A stretch of 64,000 nucleotides of DNA from Solirubrobacter pauli (GTDB taxonomy: Bacteria > Actinomycetota > Thermoleophilia > Solirubrobacterales > Solirubrobacteraceae): contig NZ_RBIL01000001.1 in the NCBI RefSeq assembly GCF_003633755.1, positions 2,837,426-2,901,425 on the forward strand. The letters are read 5' to 3'. The notes below the pieces were generated by a model. That model had not been told where the DNA came from. It ran no database searches and saw only the letters and a list, made by a program, of their open reading frames with translations. The position numbers and the translations under genes are program-made. Of this stretch, positions 41,374-48,691 are shown piece after piece. Position 1 is the first letter of the stretch. Each line of letters opens with the position of its first letter.

Positions 41374-42935
41374 GCGCACCGCGGGTCGTCGCGCTCGCCG
41401 GAGGCCCGGTCGGCGTGGCGATGCTCGACGTCCTGGCTGCGCACGGCGTGGGGCCGGTCGGCGTGATCGCCAGCCACGCGGGCGGCGGCAGCGGCCGGGC
41501 GTGCCCGTTCACCGTCGCGTGGTGCGAGCGCAACGACGTCGAGCACGCCTACTTCCCGCGGTTGCGCGGGGTCGCGGAGCCCGCGCGGTGGCTGGAAGCG
41601 CGAGCGCCGGACCTGCTGCTCTCGCTGTCGTACGATCTGATCCTGCCGGACGAGCTGCTTGCCTTGGCGCCGCGCGCGATCAACGTCCACCGCGGGATCG
41701 CGCCCGACTTCCGCGGCGCCTACTCGACGATCTGGGCGCTGGCGCGAGGCGCGGGCGAGCTCGGCGTCACAGTGCACGCGATGGTCCCGGACGTCGACGC
41801 CGGGCCGATCCTCGCCCAGCGGCGACTCCCGGTCGGGAGCGAGCTCACGGCCGCGGAGGCGATCCCGCTCGTCGAGCGTACGGCCGTCGAGCTCCTCGAC
41901 GCGGTCCTGGACGACCTGATCGCGGATCGGCTGCCCGCGCGCCCGCAACCGCCGGGAGGCCAGGTATTCGGGCGCGAGCTGCCCGCCGCGGAGCTGATCG
42001 GCGCAGCCGACGTCCTGCGGGCGCGCTTCAACCCACCGTACCCGGGGCCGTTCGTCACGCTCGGCGAGCGCCGGTTCGAGCTGGTGGAGGCGCCGCCGCC
42101 CGCCTCGGAGGCCGAAGGCCCGCTGACCGCTCTGCCACGCCTGGTGGCGCCCGCCCGGTGGCACAACGCGCGGGACTTCACCCGCGGCCTGCCGGCGGTC
42201 TGGACCGCGCGGCCCGAAGCCGCCGCGGCGCTGACGCTGGACGGTCCGGTCGCCCTGCCGACGTGCATGAGCCCGGCGATCGCCGACGCCGCGCGCGGCC
42301 TGGACGTCGTCACCTACGCGCTCGACGCGCTGCTCGACCCGTCTCCCGGCTCGCTGGCCGACGCGGCGCCGGGGCGGACCGTGGTTCTGAGCTGGACCTG
42401 CGGCCGTCCGCCGTCCGCGCGTGCCCGGCGGATCGCGGCCGAGCACGGCGCGCGGGTGGTCGAGGACCGCACGGGCGCGCTGCTCAGCCGCGACCCGATC
42501 GAGGGCACCGCCGTTCTCGACCTGGCGACCTGGACCGGCAGCCGCGACGGCGCGGCGCTAGTGCACGGCGGGACGCACATCGCCGCCGACACGATCAGCG
42601 CGGATGGTGCCCGCGAAGCGCTGACGGTGTTCGACGCGGCCACGGCGCGCGCCCGCATGGAGCGCGCGGCCACCCGCTACATGGCGGCGCTCGGTCCGGT
42701 CGCCGCGTTCACGCACTGGCCGCCCGGGACGGTCGCCCACGGCTTTCCGATCATCATCGAGGACGCCGCCCTGCGCGAGCGGATCGACGCTGCGCTGCCG
42801 GGCCTCGTCACGCGGCCGCTCATGGGGCACGAGCGCGCACAGGCGGTGCTCGCGTTGCCCTGCCACGCGGGCGTCACCGATGCGCACGTGGACACCGTCC
42901 TATCCGCGCTTTGCGACGCCGGGGTCGGGGCGTGA
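41370..42935 (+). CDS. sugar N-formyltransferase fused to PLP-less aminotransferase-like domain
   Basis: 521 residues. Residues 1-240 are a formyltransferase: the catalytic Asn105, His107 (INVHRGIAPDFRG) and Asp143 (DVDAGPIL) have the same spacing as the triad of ArnA. It should use N10-formyl-tetrahydrofolate to formylate a nucleotide-linked amino sugar. Residues about 290-521 resemble the DegT aminotransferase fold: ARVVEDRTGALLS keeps the PLP-type Asp366 and VLALPCHAGVTDAHVDTVLS matches the C-terminal LALPMAADLTEAEIARI motif of its neighbours. The Lys segment reads LATWTGSRDGAALV, with no lysine. The second domain is therefore probably non-catalytic, perhaps for substrate binding or pairing with the neighbouring aminotransferases. 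Confidence 0.8.
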   Translation: MSAPRVVALAGGPVGVAMLDVLAAHGVGPVGVIASHAGGGSGRACPFTVAWCERNDVEHAYFPRLRGVAEPARWLEARAPDLLLSLSYDLILPDELLALAPRAINVHRGIAPDFRGAYSTIWALARGAGELGVTVHAMVPDVDAGPILAQRRLPVGSELTAAEAIPLVERTAVELLDAVLDDLIADRLPARPQPPGGQVFGRELPAAELIGAADVLRARFNPPYPGPFVTLGERRFELVEAPPPASEAEGPLTALPRLVAPARWHNARDFTRGLPAVWTARPEAAAALTLDGPVALPTCMSPAIADAARGLDVVTYALDALLDPSPGSLADAAPGRTVVLSWTCGRPPSARARRIAAEHGARVVEDRTGALLSRDPIEGTAVLDLATWTGSRDGAALVHGGTHIAADTISADGAREALTVFDAATARARMERAATRYMAALGPVAAFTHWPPGTVAHGFPIIIEDAALRERIDAALPGLVTRPLMGHERAQAVLALPCHAGVTDAHVDTVLSALCDAGVGA

Positions 42936-42984
42936 CCACTCGCCACGGCCGGCTGGTCGGCGCGCCACGCGGCGGGAGCGCGTC

Positions 42985-43815
42985 ATGACCGCGGCCGCCG
43001 GTGGGCTCTTCGGCTCCGCGGCGTATCTCGAGGCGAGCGCGCGCCACGACGGCGGGACGCCCGACACGCTCGTGCTCGGCGGGGTGCAGCTTCCGGTCGT
43101 GGTCGAGCCCGGTGGGGCGCTGCACACGCCGTACGGGTACCCGCAGCCCACGGGCGACACGTCCGCGGAAGCGCTCTCGGCCGCCGCGGAGCTCGCGGCG
43201 CGGCATCCGCGGCCATGGCGGCTCGCGCTCGCGCCCGTCGGCGCCGGCGAGGCGTTCGCGGCGGCGTTGGCGGCGCACGCGCCAGCGGTTTCGTCGCGGC
43301 CCATCGCCGTGCACGACTTCGACGGCGGCGACCCGGTGGAGCGGTTCAAAGGTGAGACGCGCACGATGGTCCGGCGCGCGCTGCGCAGTGGGGCGCGCGT
43401 CGAGTCCGGGCCGGTGACCCCCGCGTTCGGAGCGCTCTACCGAGCCGCGATGGACGCGCTCGCCGCGCCCGCGCACTACCGCTTCGACGACACGTACCTG
43501 CTCGCGCTCGACGGGGCGGGCGCGGTCCAGTGGGAGCTGCACGACGCACACGGACTCGCTGCGGCGGCGCTTTTCCTCGTCGTGGGCGAGGAAGCGACCT
43601 ACCACCTGAGCGCGAGGCGCCGCACGCCCGACCCGCCGCCGGGCGCGGCCAACCTGCTGATCGCGGAAGGCCTGCGACACTGCCGGGACGCGGGCGCCGA
43701 GCTCTGCTATCTCGGCGGCGGCCGCAGCGGGGCCGCCGACGACCCGCTGCTGCGCTTCAAACGCACGATGGCCACGCGAATCGTCGATCGCCCCACCTTC
43801 GAGCACGCTCCATGA
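42985..43815 (+). CDS. FemAB-like / GNAT-fold acyltransferase
   Basis: 276 residues. The C-terminal half has the FemAB/Acetyltransf_6 pattern: YRFDDTYLLALDGAGAVQ, AAALFLVVGEEATYHL and LCYLGGGRSGAADDPLLRFK with the terminal FKR motif. Such enzymes transfer amino acids or acyl groups to amines in cell-wall and glycan precursors. Embedded in an amino-sugar operon, it may acylate the same 4-amino-type sugar. A GGGAG Shine-Dalgarno sits 6 bases before ATG 42985, unusual in this window. The 49 bases before it are the only gap in the operon. Confidence 0.75.
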   Translation: MTAAAGGLFGSAAYLEASARHDGGTPDTLVLGGVQLPVVVEPGGALHTPYGYPQPTGDTSAEALSAAAELAARHPRPWRLALAPVGAGEAFAAALAAHAPAVSSRPIAVHDFDGGDPVERFKGETRTMVRRALRSGARVESGPVTPAFGALYRAAMDALAAPAHYRFDDTYLLALDGAGAVQWELHDAHGLAAAALFLVVGEEATYHLSARRRTPDPPPGAANLLIAEGLRHCRDAGAELCYLGGGRSGAADDPLLRFKRTMATRIVDRPTFEHAP

Positions 43816-44888
43816 CGTCCGTCCCGTTCCAGCGGCCCAGCCCGGCCGGGCTCGAGCAGATCGCGGCGCACTACGCGCGGTCGGAGGCGGTCGGCTGGTA
43901 CACGCGCGGCCCCTGCGTCGAGGAGCTGGGCCGGCGCGCCGGGGCGCTCGGCGGTGGGTACGGGGTGCCGGTCAGCTCGGCGACCTCCGGCTTGATGCTC
44001 GCCCTGCGTGCGCTCTCCGGCGCCGGGGACGGGCGGCTCGTCGCGATCCCGAGCTTCACCTGCGCCGCCGTGCCCGGCGCCGTCGAGTGGAGCGGCTTCC
44101 GGCCGCTCTTCGTCGACGTCGAACCGGATGGCTGGCACGTGGACCCTGCCGCGCTCGAGGCCGCTGTGGAGGGGCGCGAGGTGGCGGCGGTGCTCGTGAG
44201 TGCGACGTTCGGCACTCCGCCGCCGGCTGAGCAGCTCGCCGGATGGGCCTCCGTCGCTGGAGCGCACGGGCTTCCACTGATCTACGACGCCGCGGCCGGT
44301 CTCGGCGCGGCGGACCCGTTCGGCGCGCTGACGGCCTACTCGTTCGAAGCGACGAAGCCGGCCGGGTTCGGTGAGGGCGGCGTGCTCGTCACACCCGACC
44401 CCAAGCTGGCCGAAGAGCTACGCCGGCTCGCGAATTACGGTCTGCGCGACGGCGTGGTGAACACGACCGTCGGCATCAACGCGAAGCTGTCCGAGCTCGG
44501 GGCGGCCGCCGGCCTGGCGGCGATGGATGGGCTTGAACACCTCGTCGCCGAGCGCCGGGCGCGCGGCCTTGCGCTGCAGGAAGCGCTGCGTGGCGCAGAC
44601 GTTCGCTTCCAACACGGTTGTGAGCATTCGGCATGGAGTGCCACCCATGTGGTGGTGGGTTCCCCGCGGAAGCGCGACGCGGCGCTCACACGCGCTCGCT
44701 CGCTGGGCGTCGAGACCCGTACCTTGTGGGACCCGCCGTTGCATCGTCACGCCGCCTGGTCACACGCCGAGCATGGTGGGCTCGCGGTGACGGAGCACCT
44801 GGCGGCACGGTCGCTGGCGTTGCCCATGGCCGCCGACCTCACCGAGGCCGAGATCGCGCGAATCGCGGAGGTGTTCGTTGCGGCCTAG
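43812..44888 (+). CDS. DegT/DnrJ/EryC1-type sugar aminotransferase
   Basis: 358 residues. Intact PLP site: Asp159 in PLIYDAAAGLGA and Lys182 in TAYSFEATKPAGFGEGG. It is clearly paralogous to the enzyme at 40237 (shared TRGPCVEEL-type entry, RPLFVDVEPDGWH, TLWDPPLHRH and LALPMAADLTEAE). Two active aminotransferases in one operon suggest two amino positions or two amino sugars. ATG overlaps the FemAB-like stop (ATGA). Its TAG stop begins a TAGAGT hexamer. Confidence 0.87.
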   Translation: MTSVPFQRPSPAGLEQIAAHYARSEAVGWYTRGPCVEELGRRAGALGGGYGVPVSSATSGLMLALRALSGAGDGRLVAIPSFTCAAVPGAVEWSGFRPLFVDVEPDGWHVDPAALEAAVEGREVAAVLVSATFGTPPPAEQLAGWASVAGAHGLPLIYDAAAGLGAADPFGALTAYSFEATKPAGFGEGGVLVTPDPKLAEELRRLANYGLRDGVVNTTVGINAKLSELGAAAGLAAMDGLEHLVAERRARGLALQEALRGADVRFQHGCEHSAWSATHVVVGSPRKRDAALTRARSLGVETRTLWDPPLHRHAAWSHAEHGGLAVTEHLAARSLALPMAADLTEAEIARIAEVFVAA

Positions 44889-44891
44889 AGT
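44886..44891 (+). promoter_or_regulatory. candidate -10 box TAGAGT built on a stop codon
   Basis: TAG is the aminotransferase stop. The next convincing start, ATG 44991, is 99 bases away, so this box would give a leader for ctaA. A TTGTCC / CAGAAT pair with 16-base spacing at 44952-44979 is an alternative promoter. Confidence 0.3.
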
Positions 44892-44990
44892 CCGGGGTGT
44901 TCGGCACGACCTGCACACGGTCATTTCACGGTCCACGCGGAAGAGACGGTCTTGTCCGCCTGGGTCGATGCGGCAGAATGGTTCGGCTCC

Positions 44991-45959
44991 ATGACGTTCC
45001 TGCGCCGTAACTTCTCACCGCATGAAGTCCGCCTCGTCGCGTATGCGGCGCTCGTGGTCTGCGCGGTGATCGTCTTCTCGGGTGCCGCCGTGCGCCTGAC
45101 GGGCTCCGGCCTGGGCTGCTCGGACTGGCCGCGCTGCAACGGCACGAGCCTCACGCCGGAGCTCAGCTACCACGCCCTGGTCGAGTTCGGCAACCGGCTG
45201 ATGACGAGCGTCGTCCTGATCCCGTGCCTGCTCGCGGTGTGGGCGACGGCACGCCGGCGGCCGTTCCGGCGCGACCTGCTGCTGATCGCCGTGCTGCTGC
45301 CGGTCGGCGTGCTCGCGCAGGCGGTCTGGGGCGGGCTCACGGTCATCTTCGACCTGTCGCCCGGCTGGGTGATCATGCACTTCCTGCTGTCGATGCTGTT
45401 GCTCGTGGCAAACGTCGCGCTGGCCTGGCGGGCGACCTTCGAGCCGGGCGTACGGCCGCCGGCTCGCGACAAGGTGAGCACCTGGGCGGTGCGCCTGCTG
45501 GTGGTGCCGGGCTTCGTCTCGCTCACGGGCGGCACGATCGTCACCGCCGCCGGTCCGCACGCGGGCGGTGCGGGAACCGGCGACGTCGTCGAGCGGATCA
45601 CGTGGCACGGCCCGGGGGAGACGCTCAACTGGGCGATCGAGCGTCACTCGACGATGGGCGCGATCCTTGGGTTTTTGAGCGTCGCCGTGTGGGTGATCGT
45701 TCGGCGCCGCGACCGGGACCCGCTGATCCGCCGCGCCACGACCGTCGTCTGCATCCTCCTGGCCTGCCAGGGCGCCGTCGGCGCCCTGCAGTGGCAGCTC
45801 CACCTGCCAGCCGGGCTCGTCTGGGTCCACGTAACGCTGGCGACGCTGACGTGGGTCGCGATCCTGACGGCGGCCGCCACGGGCGGCCGCATCAGCGCCC
45901 CCACGGCGTCGCCGGACGTGCCCGCTCCTTCGCGCGAGCACGAGGTGGCGCTGTCCTAG
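44991..45959 (+). CDS. ctaA: heme A synthase, CtaA/COX15 family
   Basis: 322 residues, eight predicted membrane helices. FSGAAVRLTGSGLGCSDWPRC is quoted in parts: the GAAVRLTGSG motif is diagnostic, and Cys43/Cys49 form the extracellular Cys pair seen in Bacillus-type CtaA. Candidate heme-ligand histidines are His61 (HALVEFGNR), His130 (VIMHFLLS), His219 (ERHSTMGAI) and His280 (VWVHVTLA). It converts heme O to heme A for cytochrome c oxidase. It is metabolically unrelated to the surrounding glycan genes and is convergent with the membrane protein at 45956 (4-base overlap). Confidence 0.9.
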   Translation: MTFLRRNFSPHEVRLVAYAALVVCAVIVFSGAAVRLTGSGLGCSDWPRCNGTSLTPELSYHALVEFGNRLMTSVVLIPCLLAVWATARRRPFRRDLLLIAVLLPVGVLAQAVWGGLTVIFDLSPGWVIMHFLLSMLLLVANVALAWRATFEPGVRPPARDKVSTWAVRLLVVPGFVSLTGGTIVTAAGPHAGGAGTGDVVERITWHGPGETLNWAIERHSTMGAILGFLSVAVWVIVRRRDRDPLIRRATTVVCILLACQGAVGALQWQLHLPAGLVWVHVTLATLTWVAILTAAATGGRISAPTASPDVPAPSREHEVALS

Positions 45960-47608
45960 ACGGCGCAGATGCGCACGGGCGCGCCGCTGACGCGCAGCGT
46001 CCACGGCTCGCGCAGCGCGTCCTTGGGGAGCTCGAGGATCGCGGGCGCGTTCGCGGCGAGCGGCGTCGGGGCCTCGTCGGCGCGGACGTCGGTCGCCAGG
46101 CGTCGCAGCTGCACACCGGCCGCGGCCCGGCTCGTGAGCAGGTAACGGCGCCCTGGCTCGAGCGTCGCGTCCTGGCCGGCGGTGGTCTCCGCGCACTGGC
46201 CGCCGGTCGGCGTGCCCGCGGGCGCCGGCTTGGGGCCGATCCCGGTGATCGCGAGGTAGTAGATGTCGAACGTCGCCTTGGCGCCCTGGTTGTCTCGGCG
46301 CAGGTCGTCGAGCGACGGGCCGGCAGGCCCGAACTTCTCGACCGCGCTCAGGTAGCTGCGGATGTCGATGTCGGGCGAGTAGTCACGGTCGATCTGCAGG
46401 TCGCCGTTGACGGTCTGGCCCAGCGCGGCGTCGGCGGCGGTGAGCTTAGGCAGCAGGCCCGCCGCGTTCAGGCGCGGCACGGCCGGGCCGCTCTGGAACA
46501 GGCCGGCCGCGCTCACGCAGGCCACGACGGTGGCCGCAGCGAGCACCCAGCCCATGGCGCGGGTCACGCGGGTGCCGGCAAGCACGGTGACGCCGATCAG
46601 CAGCAGGAAGACGGCGCTCTCGTACGTGTAGCGGCTCGTGTCCGGCGGCAGCCCGGGGATCTCTGCCCGTCCGGAGCCGATCAGCAGCCAGTAGGCGACG
46701 GCACCGAGCAGCAGCGCCGCGAGCCGCGCGTCGAGCACGACGCGGCCGCGCCGGAGGCCGAGCACGAGGCCGACGACCGCCAGGACGAGCAGCGAGCGCC
46801 CCCAGTTCACGCCGACCGCGCCGCACACCGCGCCGAAGCCGGCGGCGGCCATCTCGAGCCCCCAGCGCATCGCCGCGGACGGTGAGGCGTAGGTGGACTG
46901 CGCGTCACCGCCGTAGCCGATGACCGAGATGGCGAAGGCGAGCGCGGGCACGACGACGACCCACAGCCGGGGCAGCGGCCGCGGCTGCGTGAGGATGACG
47001 ATCGCCACCACCAGCAGGAACGGCAGGCCGATGCCGGCACTGGTGCACGACACCACGAGCGCCAGGCACGTCAGCCAGTCGCGCCGGCGCCCACCGTCGA
47101 GCGCGAGCAACGCGGCGACGCCGAACGTCACGGCGCCGATGAAGCCCACCTGGAAGCCCCACATCACGTCCTCCCAGGCGGCGCCCAGGAAGAACATGAT
47201 CGCCGCGGGGATCAGCGCGAGCCGCGCGCCCACGCGGCGGCGGGCGTAGAAGTACACGAACACGCCGCACAGCAGGTGCAGCAGCGCCACGACGATCCGG
47301 TACGGCAGGTAGCTGTCCATCCCGAAGACGGCCAGCAGCAGCTTGTAGCTGGCGACCGGGCCCACCGACGGGTGCTGGTTGTGCGGGGCGAGGAACGTCT
47401 CCAGCGAGATCCCGCGCCGGTGCAGCAGGAAGGCCCACTCGTCGCCGAAGAAGAACAGGCCGCGGCCCGCGCGCAGGATGACGACGAACGCCAGCAGTGC
47501 CAGCAGCGCCAGCACGACGCTGGGCGCGCGCGGGTGCAGCCAAAGGCGCTCGGCCTTCAGCCGGACGCGGTTCAGGGCATGGGTACGGGACGCCGAAGGG
47601 GTCGACAT
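45956..47608 (-). CDS. polytopic membrane protein, GT-C-like
   Basis: About 550 residues from ATG 47608. Around ten hydrophobic helices. After the first helix comes GRGLFFFGDEWAFLLHRRGI with an acidic DE pair, then LAPHNQHPSVGPVASYKLLL, a loop layout seen in outer-face GT-C mannosyl-/arabinosyltransferase-like proteins. The last 150 residues are mostly extracytoplasmic. I infer a polyprenyl-sugar-dependent transferase or a related glycan protein. It is divergent from the epimerase at 47631, and the two -10 boxes overlap. Confidence 0.7.
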   Translation of the reverse strand: MSTPSASRTHALNRVRLKAERLWLHPRAPSVVLALLALLAFVVILRAGRGLFFFGDEWAFLLHRRGISLETFLAPHNQHPSVGPVASYKLLLAVFGMDSYLPYRIVVALLHLLCGVFVYFYARRRVGARLALIPAAIMFFLGAAWEDVMWGFQVGFIGAVTFGVAALLALDGGRRRDWLTCLALVVSCTSAGIGLPFLLVVAIVILTQPRPLPRLWVVVVPALAFAISVIGYGGDAQSTYASPSAAMRWGLEMAAAGFGAVCGAVGVNWGRSLLVLAVVGLVLGLRRGRVVLDARLAALLLGAVAYWLLIGSGRAEIPGLPPDTSRYTYESAVFLLLIGVTVLAGTRVTRAMGWVLAAATVVACVSAAGLFQSGPAVPRLNAAGLLPKLTAADAALGQTVNGDLQIDRDYSPDIDIRSYLSAVEKFGPAGPSLDDLRRDNQGAKATFDIYYLAITGIGPKPAPAGTPTGGQCAETTAGQDATLEPGRRYLLTSRAAAGVQLRRLATDVRADEAPTPLAANAPAILELPKDALREPWTLRVSGAPVRICAV

Positions 47609-47617
47609 GCGGTGTGC

Positions 47618-47624
47618 GAGTCTA
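47618..47624. promoter_or_regulatory. overlapping divergent -10 boxes
   Basis: Minus strand TAGACT (47624-47619) ends 10 bases before ATG 47608. Plus strand GAGTCT (47618-47623) ends 7 bases before ATG 47631. The two hexamers share five base pairs, so one melted region may serve both directions. Confidence 0.45.
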
Positions 47625-47630
47625 GGGCGC

Positions 47631-48680
47631 ATGGCCCATCGCGTCCTGATCACCGGCGGCAGCGGGTTCGTGGGTGCGAACCTGTGCATCGGCCTCGCCG
47701 AGCGGCATCCCGACTGGGAGATCGTGGCCTTCGACAACCTCAAGCGCCGCGGCTCGGAGCTGAACCTGCCGCGCCTGCGCGCGGCCGGCGTGCGCTTCGT
47801 CCACGGCGACGTGCGCTCGCCCGGCGACCTGACGGCGCTGGCGAAAGTCGACGCGATCGTCGAGTGCAGCGCCGAGCCGAGCGCGCTGGCCGGCGTGCAC
47901 GACTCACCCGACTACCTCGTCCAGTCGAACCTGTTCGGCGCCTACCACTGCCTCGAGCTGGCCCGTCGCGACTCCGCGCAGGTCGTCTTCATCTCGACCT
48001 CGCGGGTGTATCCGTACGGCGCGCTGGACGCGCTCCCGTTCCGCGAGGCCGAGACCCGCTTCGAGCTGACGGACGCCGCCGGCGTGGCGGAGGACTTCCC
48101 GCTCGAGGGTGCGCGCACGCTCTACGGCGCGACTAAGCTGGCCGCCGAGCACCTCGTCACCGACTACGCGGCCGTGCTGGGCATCCCGACCGTGATCAAC
48201 CGCTGCGGCGTCATCGCGGGGCCGTGGCAGATGGGCAAGGTCGACCAGGGCGTCTTCACCTACTGGGTGCTGGCGCACCAGACGCGGCGTCCGCTGAGCT
48301 ACATCGGCTACGGCGGCGTCGGCAAGCAGGTGCGTGACCTGATCCACGTCGACGACGTCGTCGACCTGATCGACCGGCAGCTCGGCGCGCCGGAGGAGTG
48401 GGCGGGGCGGCTCGTCAACGTCGGCGGAGGCCGCGAGATCTCGCTGAGCCTCGCCGAGACGACGGCGCTGTGCCGTGAGCTGACCGGCAACGAGGTCCCG
48501 GTCGGGGTGGCCGGCAGCGACCGTCCGGGCGACGTCCGCGTGTATCTGACTGACGCGTCGCGGCTGTATGCGCTCACCGACTGGCGGCCGCAGCGTGACG
48601 CTGCGGACACGCTGGAGGACATCGCGCGCTGGGTGCGCGACAACGAGGCGCTCGTCGTTTCGGCGCTGGCAGGCTCGTAG
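47631..48680 (+). CDS. NAD-dependent epimerase/dehydratase (SDR)
   Basis: 349 residues. TGGSGFVG at 8-15, AIVECSAEPSALAGV, the catalytic YGATK (YxxxK) and VFISTSRVYPYGAL with the serine are intact. VRDLIHVDDVVDLID and a VGVAGSDRPGDVRVYLTD C-terminal motif resemble the CDP-tyvelose/CDP-paratose 2-epimerase and related group. Substrate unknown. It ends 11 bases before another SDR gene of the same general group, suggesting consecutive steps in one sugar-nucleotide pathway. Confidence 0.8.
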   Translation: MAHRVLITGGSGFVGANLCIGLAERHPDWEIVAFDNLKRRGSELNLPRLRAAGVRFVHGDVRSPGDLTALAKVDAIVECSAEPSALAGVHDSPDYLVQSNLFGAYHCLELARRDSAQVVFISTSRVYPYGALDALPFREAETRFELTDAAGVAEDFPLEGARTLYGATKLAAEHLVTDYAAVLGIPTVINRCGVIAGPWQMGKVDQGVFTYWVLAHQTRRPLSYIGYGGVGKQVRDLIHVDDVVDLIDRQLGAPEEWAGRLVNVGGGREISLSLAETTALCRELTGNEVPVGVAGSDRPGDVRVYLTDASRLYALTDWRPQRDAADTLEDIARWVRDNEALVVSALAGS

Positions 48681-48683
48681 ACT
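48678..48683 (+). promoter_or_regulatory. -10 box TAGACT built on a stop codon
   Basis: TAG is the stop of the SDR gene; the hexamer ends 8 bases before ATG 48692. Confidence 0.45.
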
Positions 48684-48691
48684 GGGGCCCG

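Noticed and set aside
38430-42935. A single 1501-codon open frame on the plus strand
   Set aside because: Only the part from GTG 41370 encodes a recognisable protein; the rest is the wrong frame of the methyltransferase and aminotransferase genes.
44897-45010. Possible leaderless mini-gene from GTG 44897 after TAGAGT
   Set aside because: Only about 37 codons, gap of 5 bases to the hexamer, Arg-rich with no motif, and it overlaps the ctaA start in another frame.
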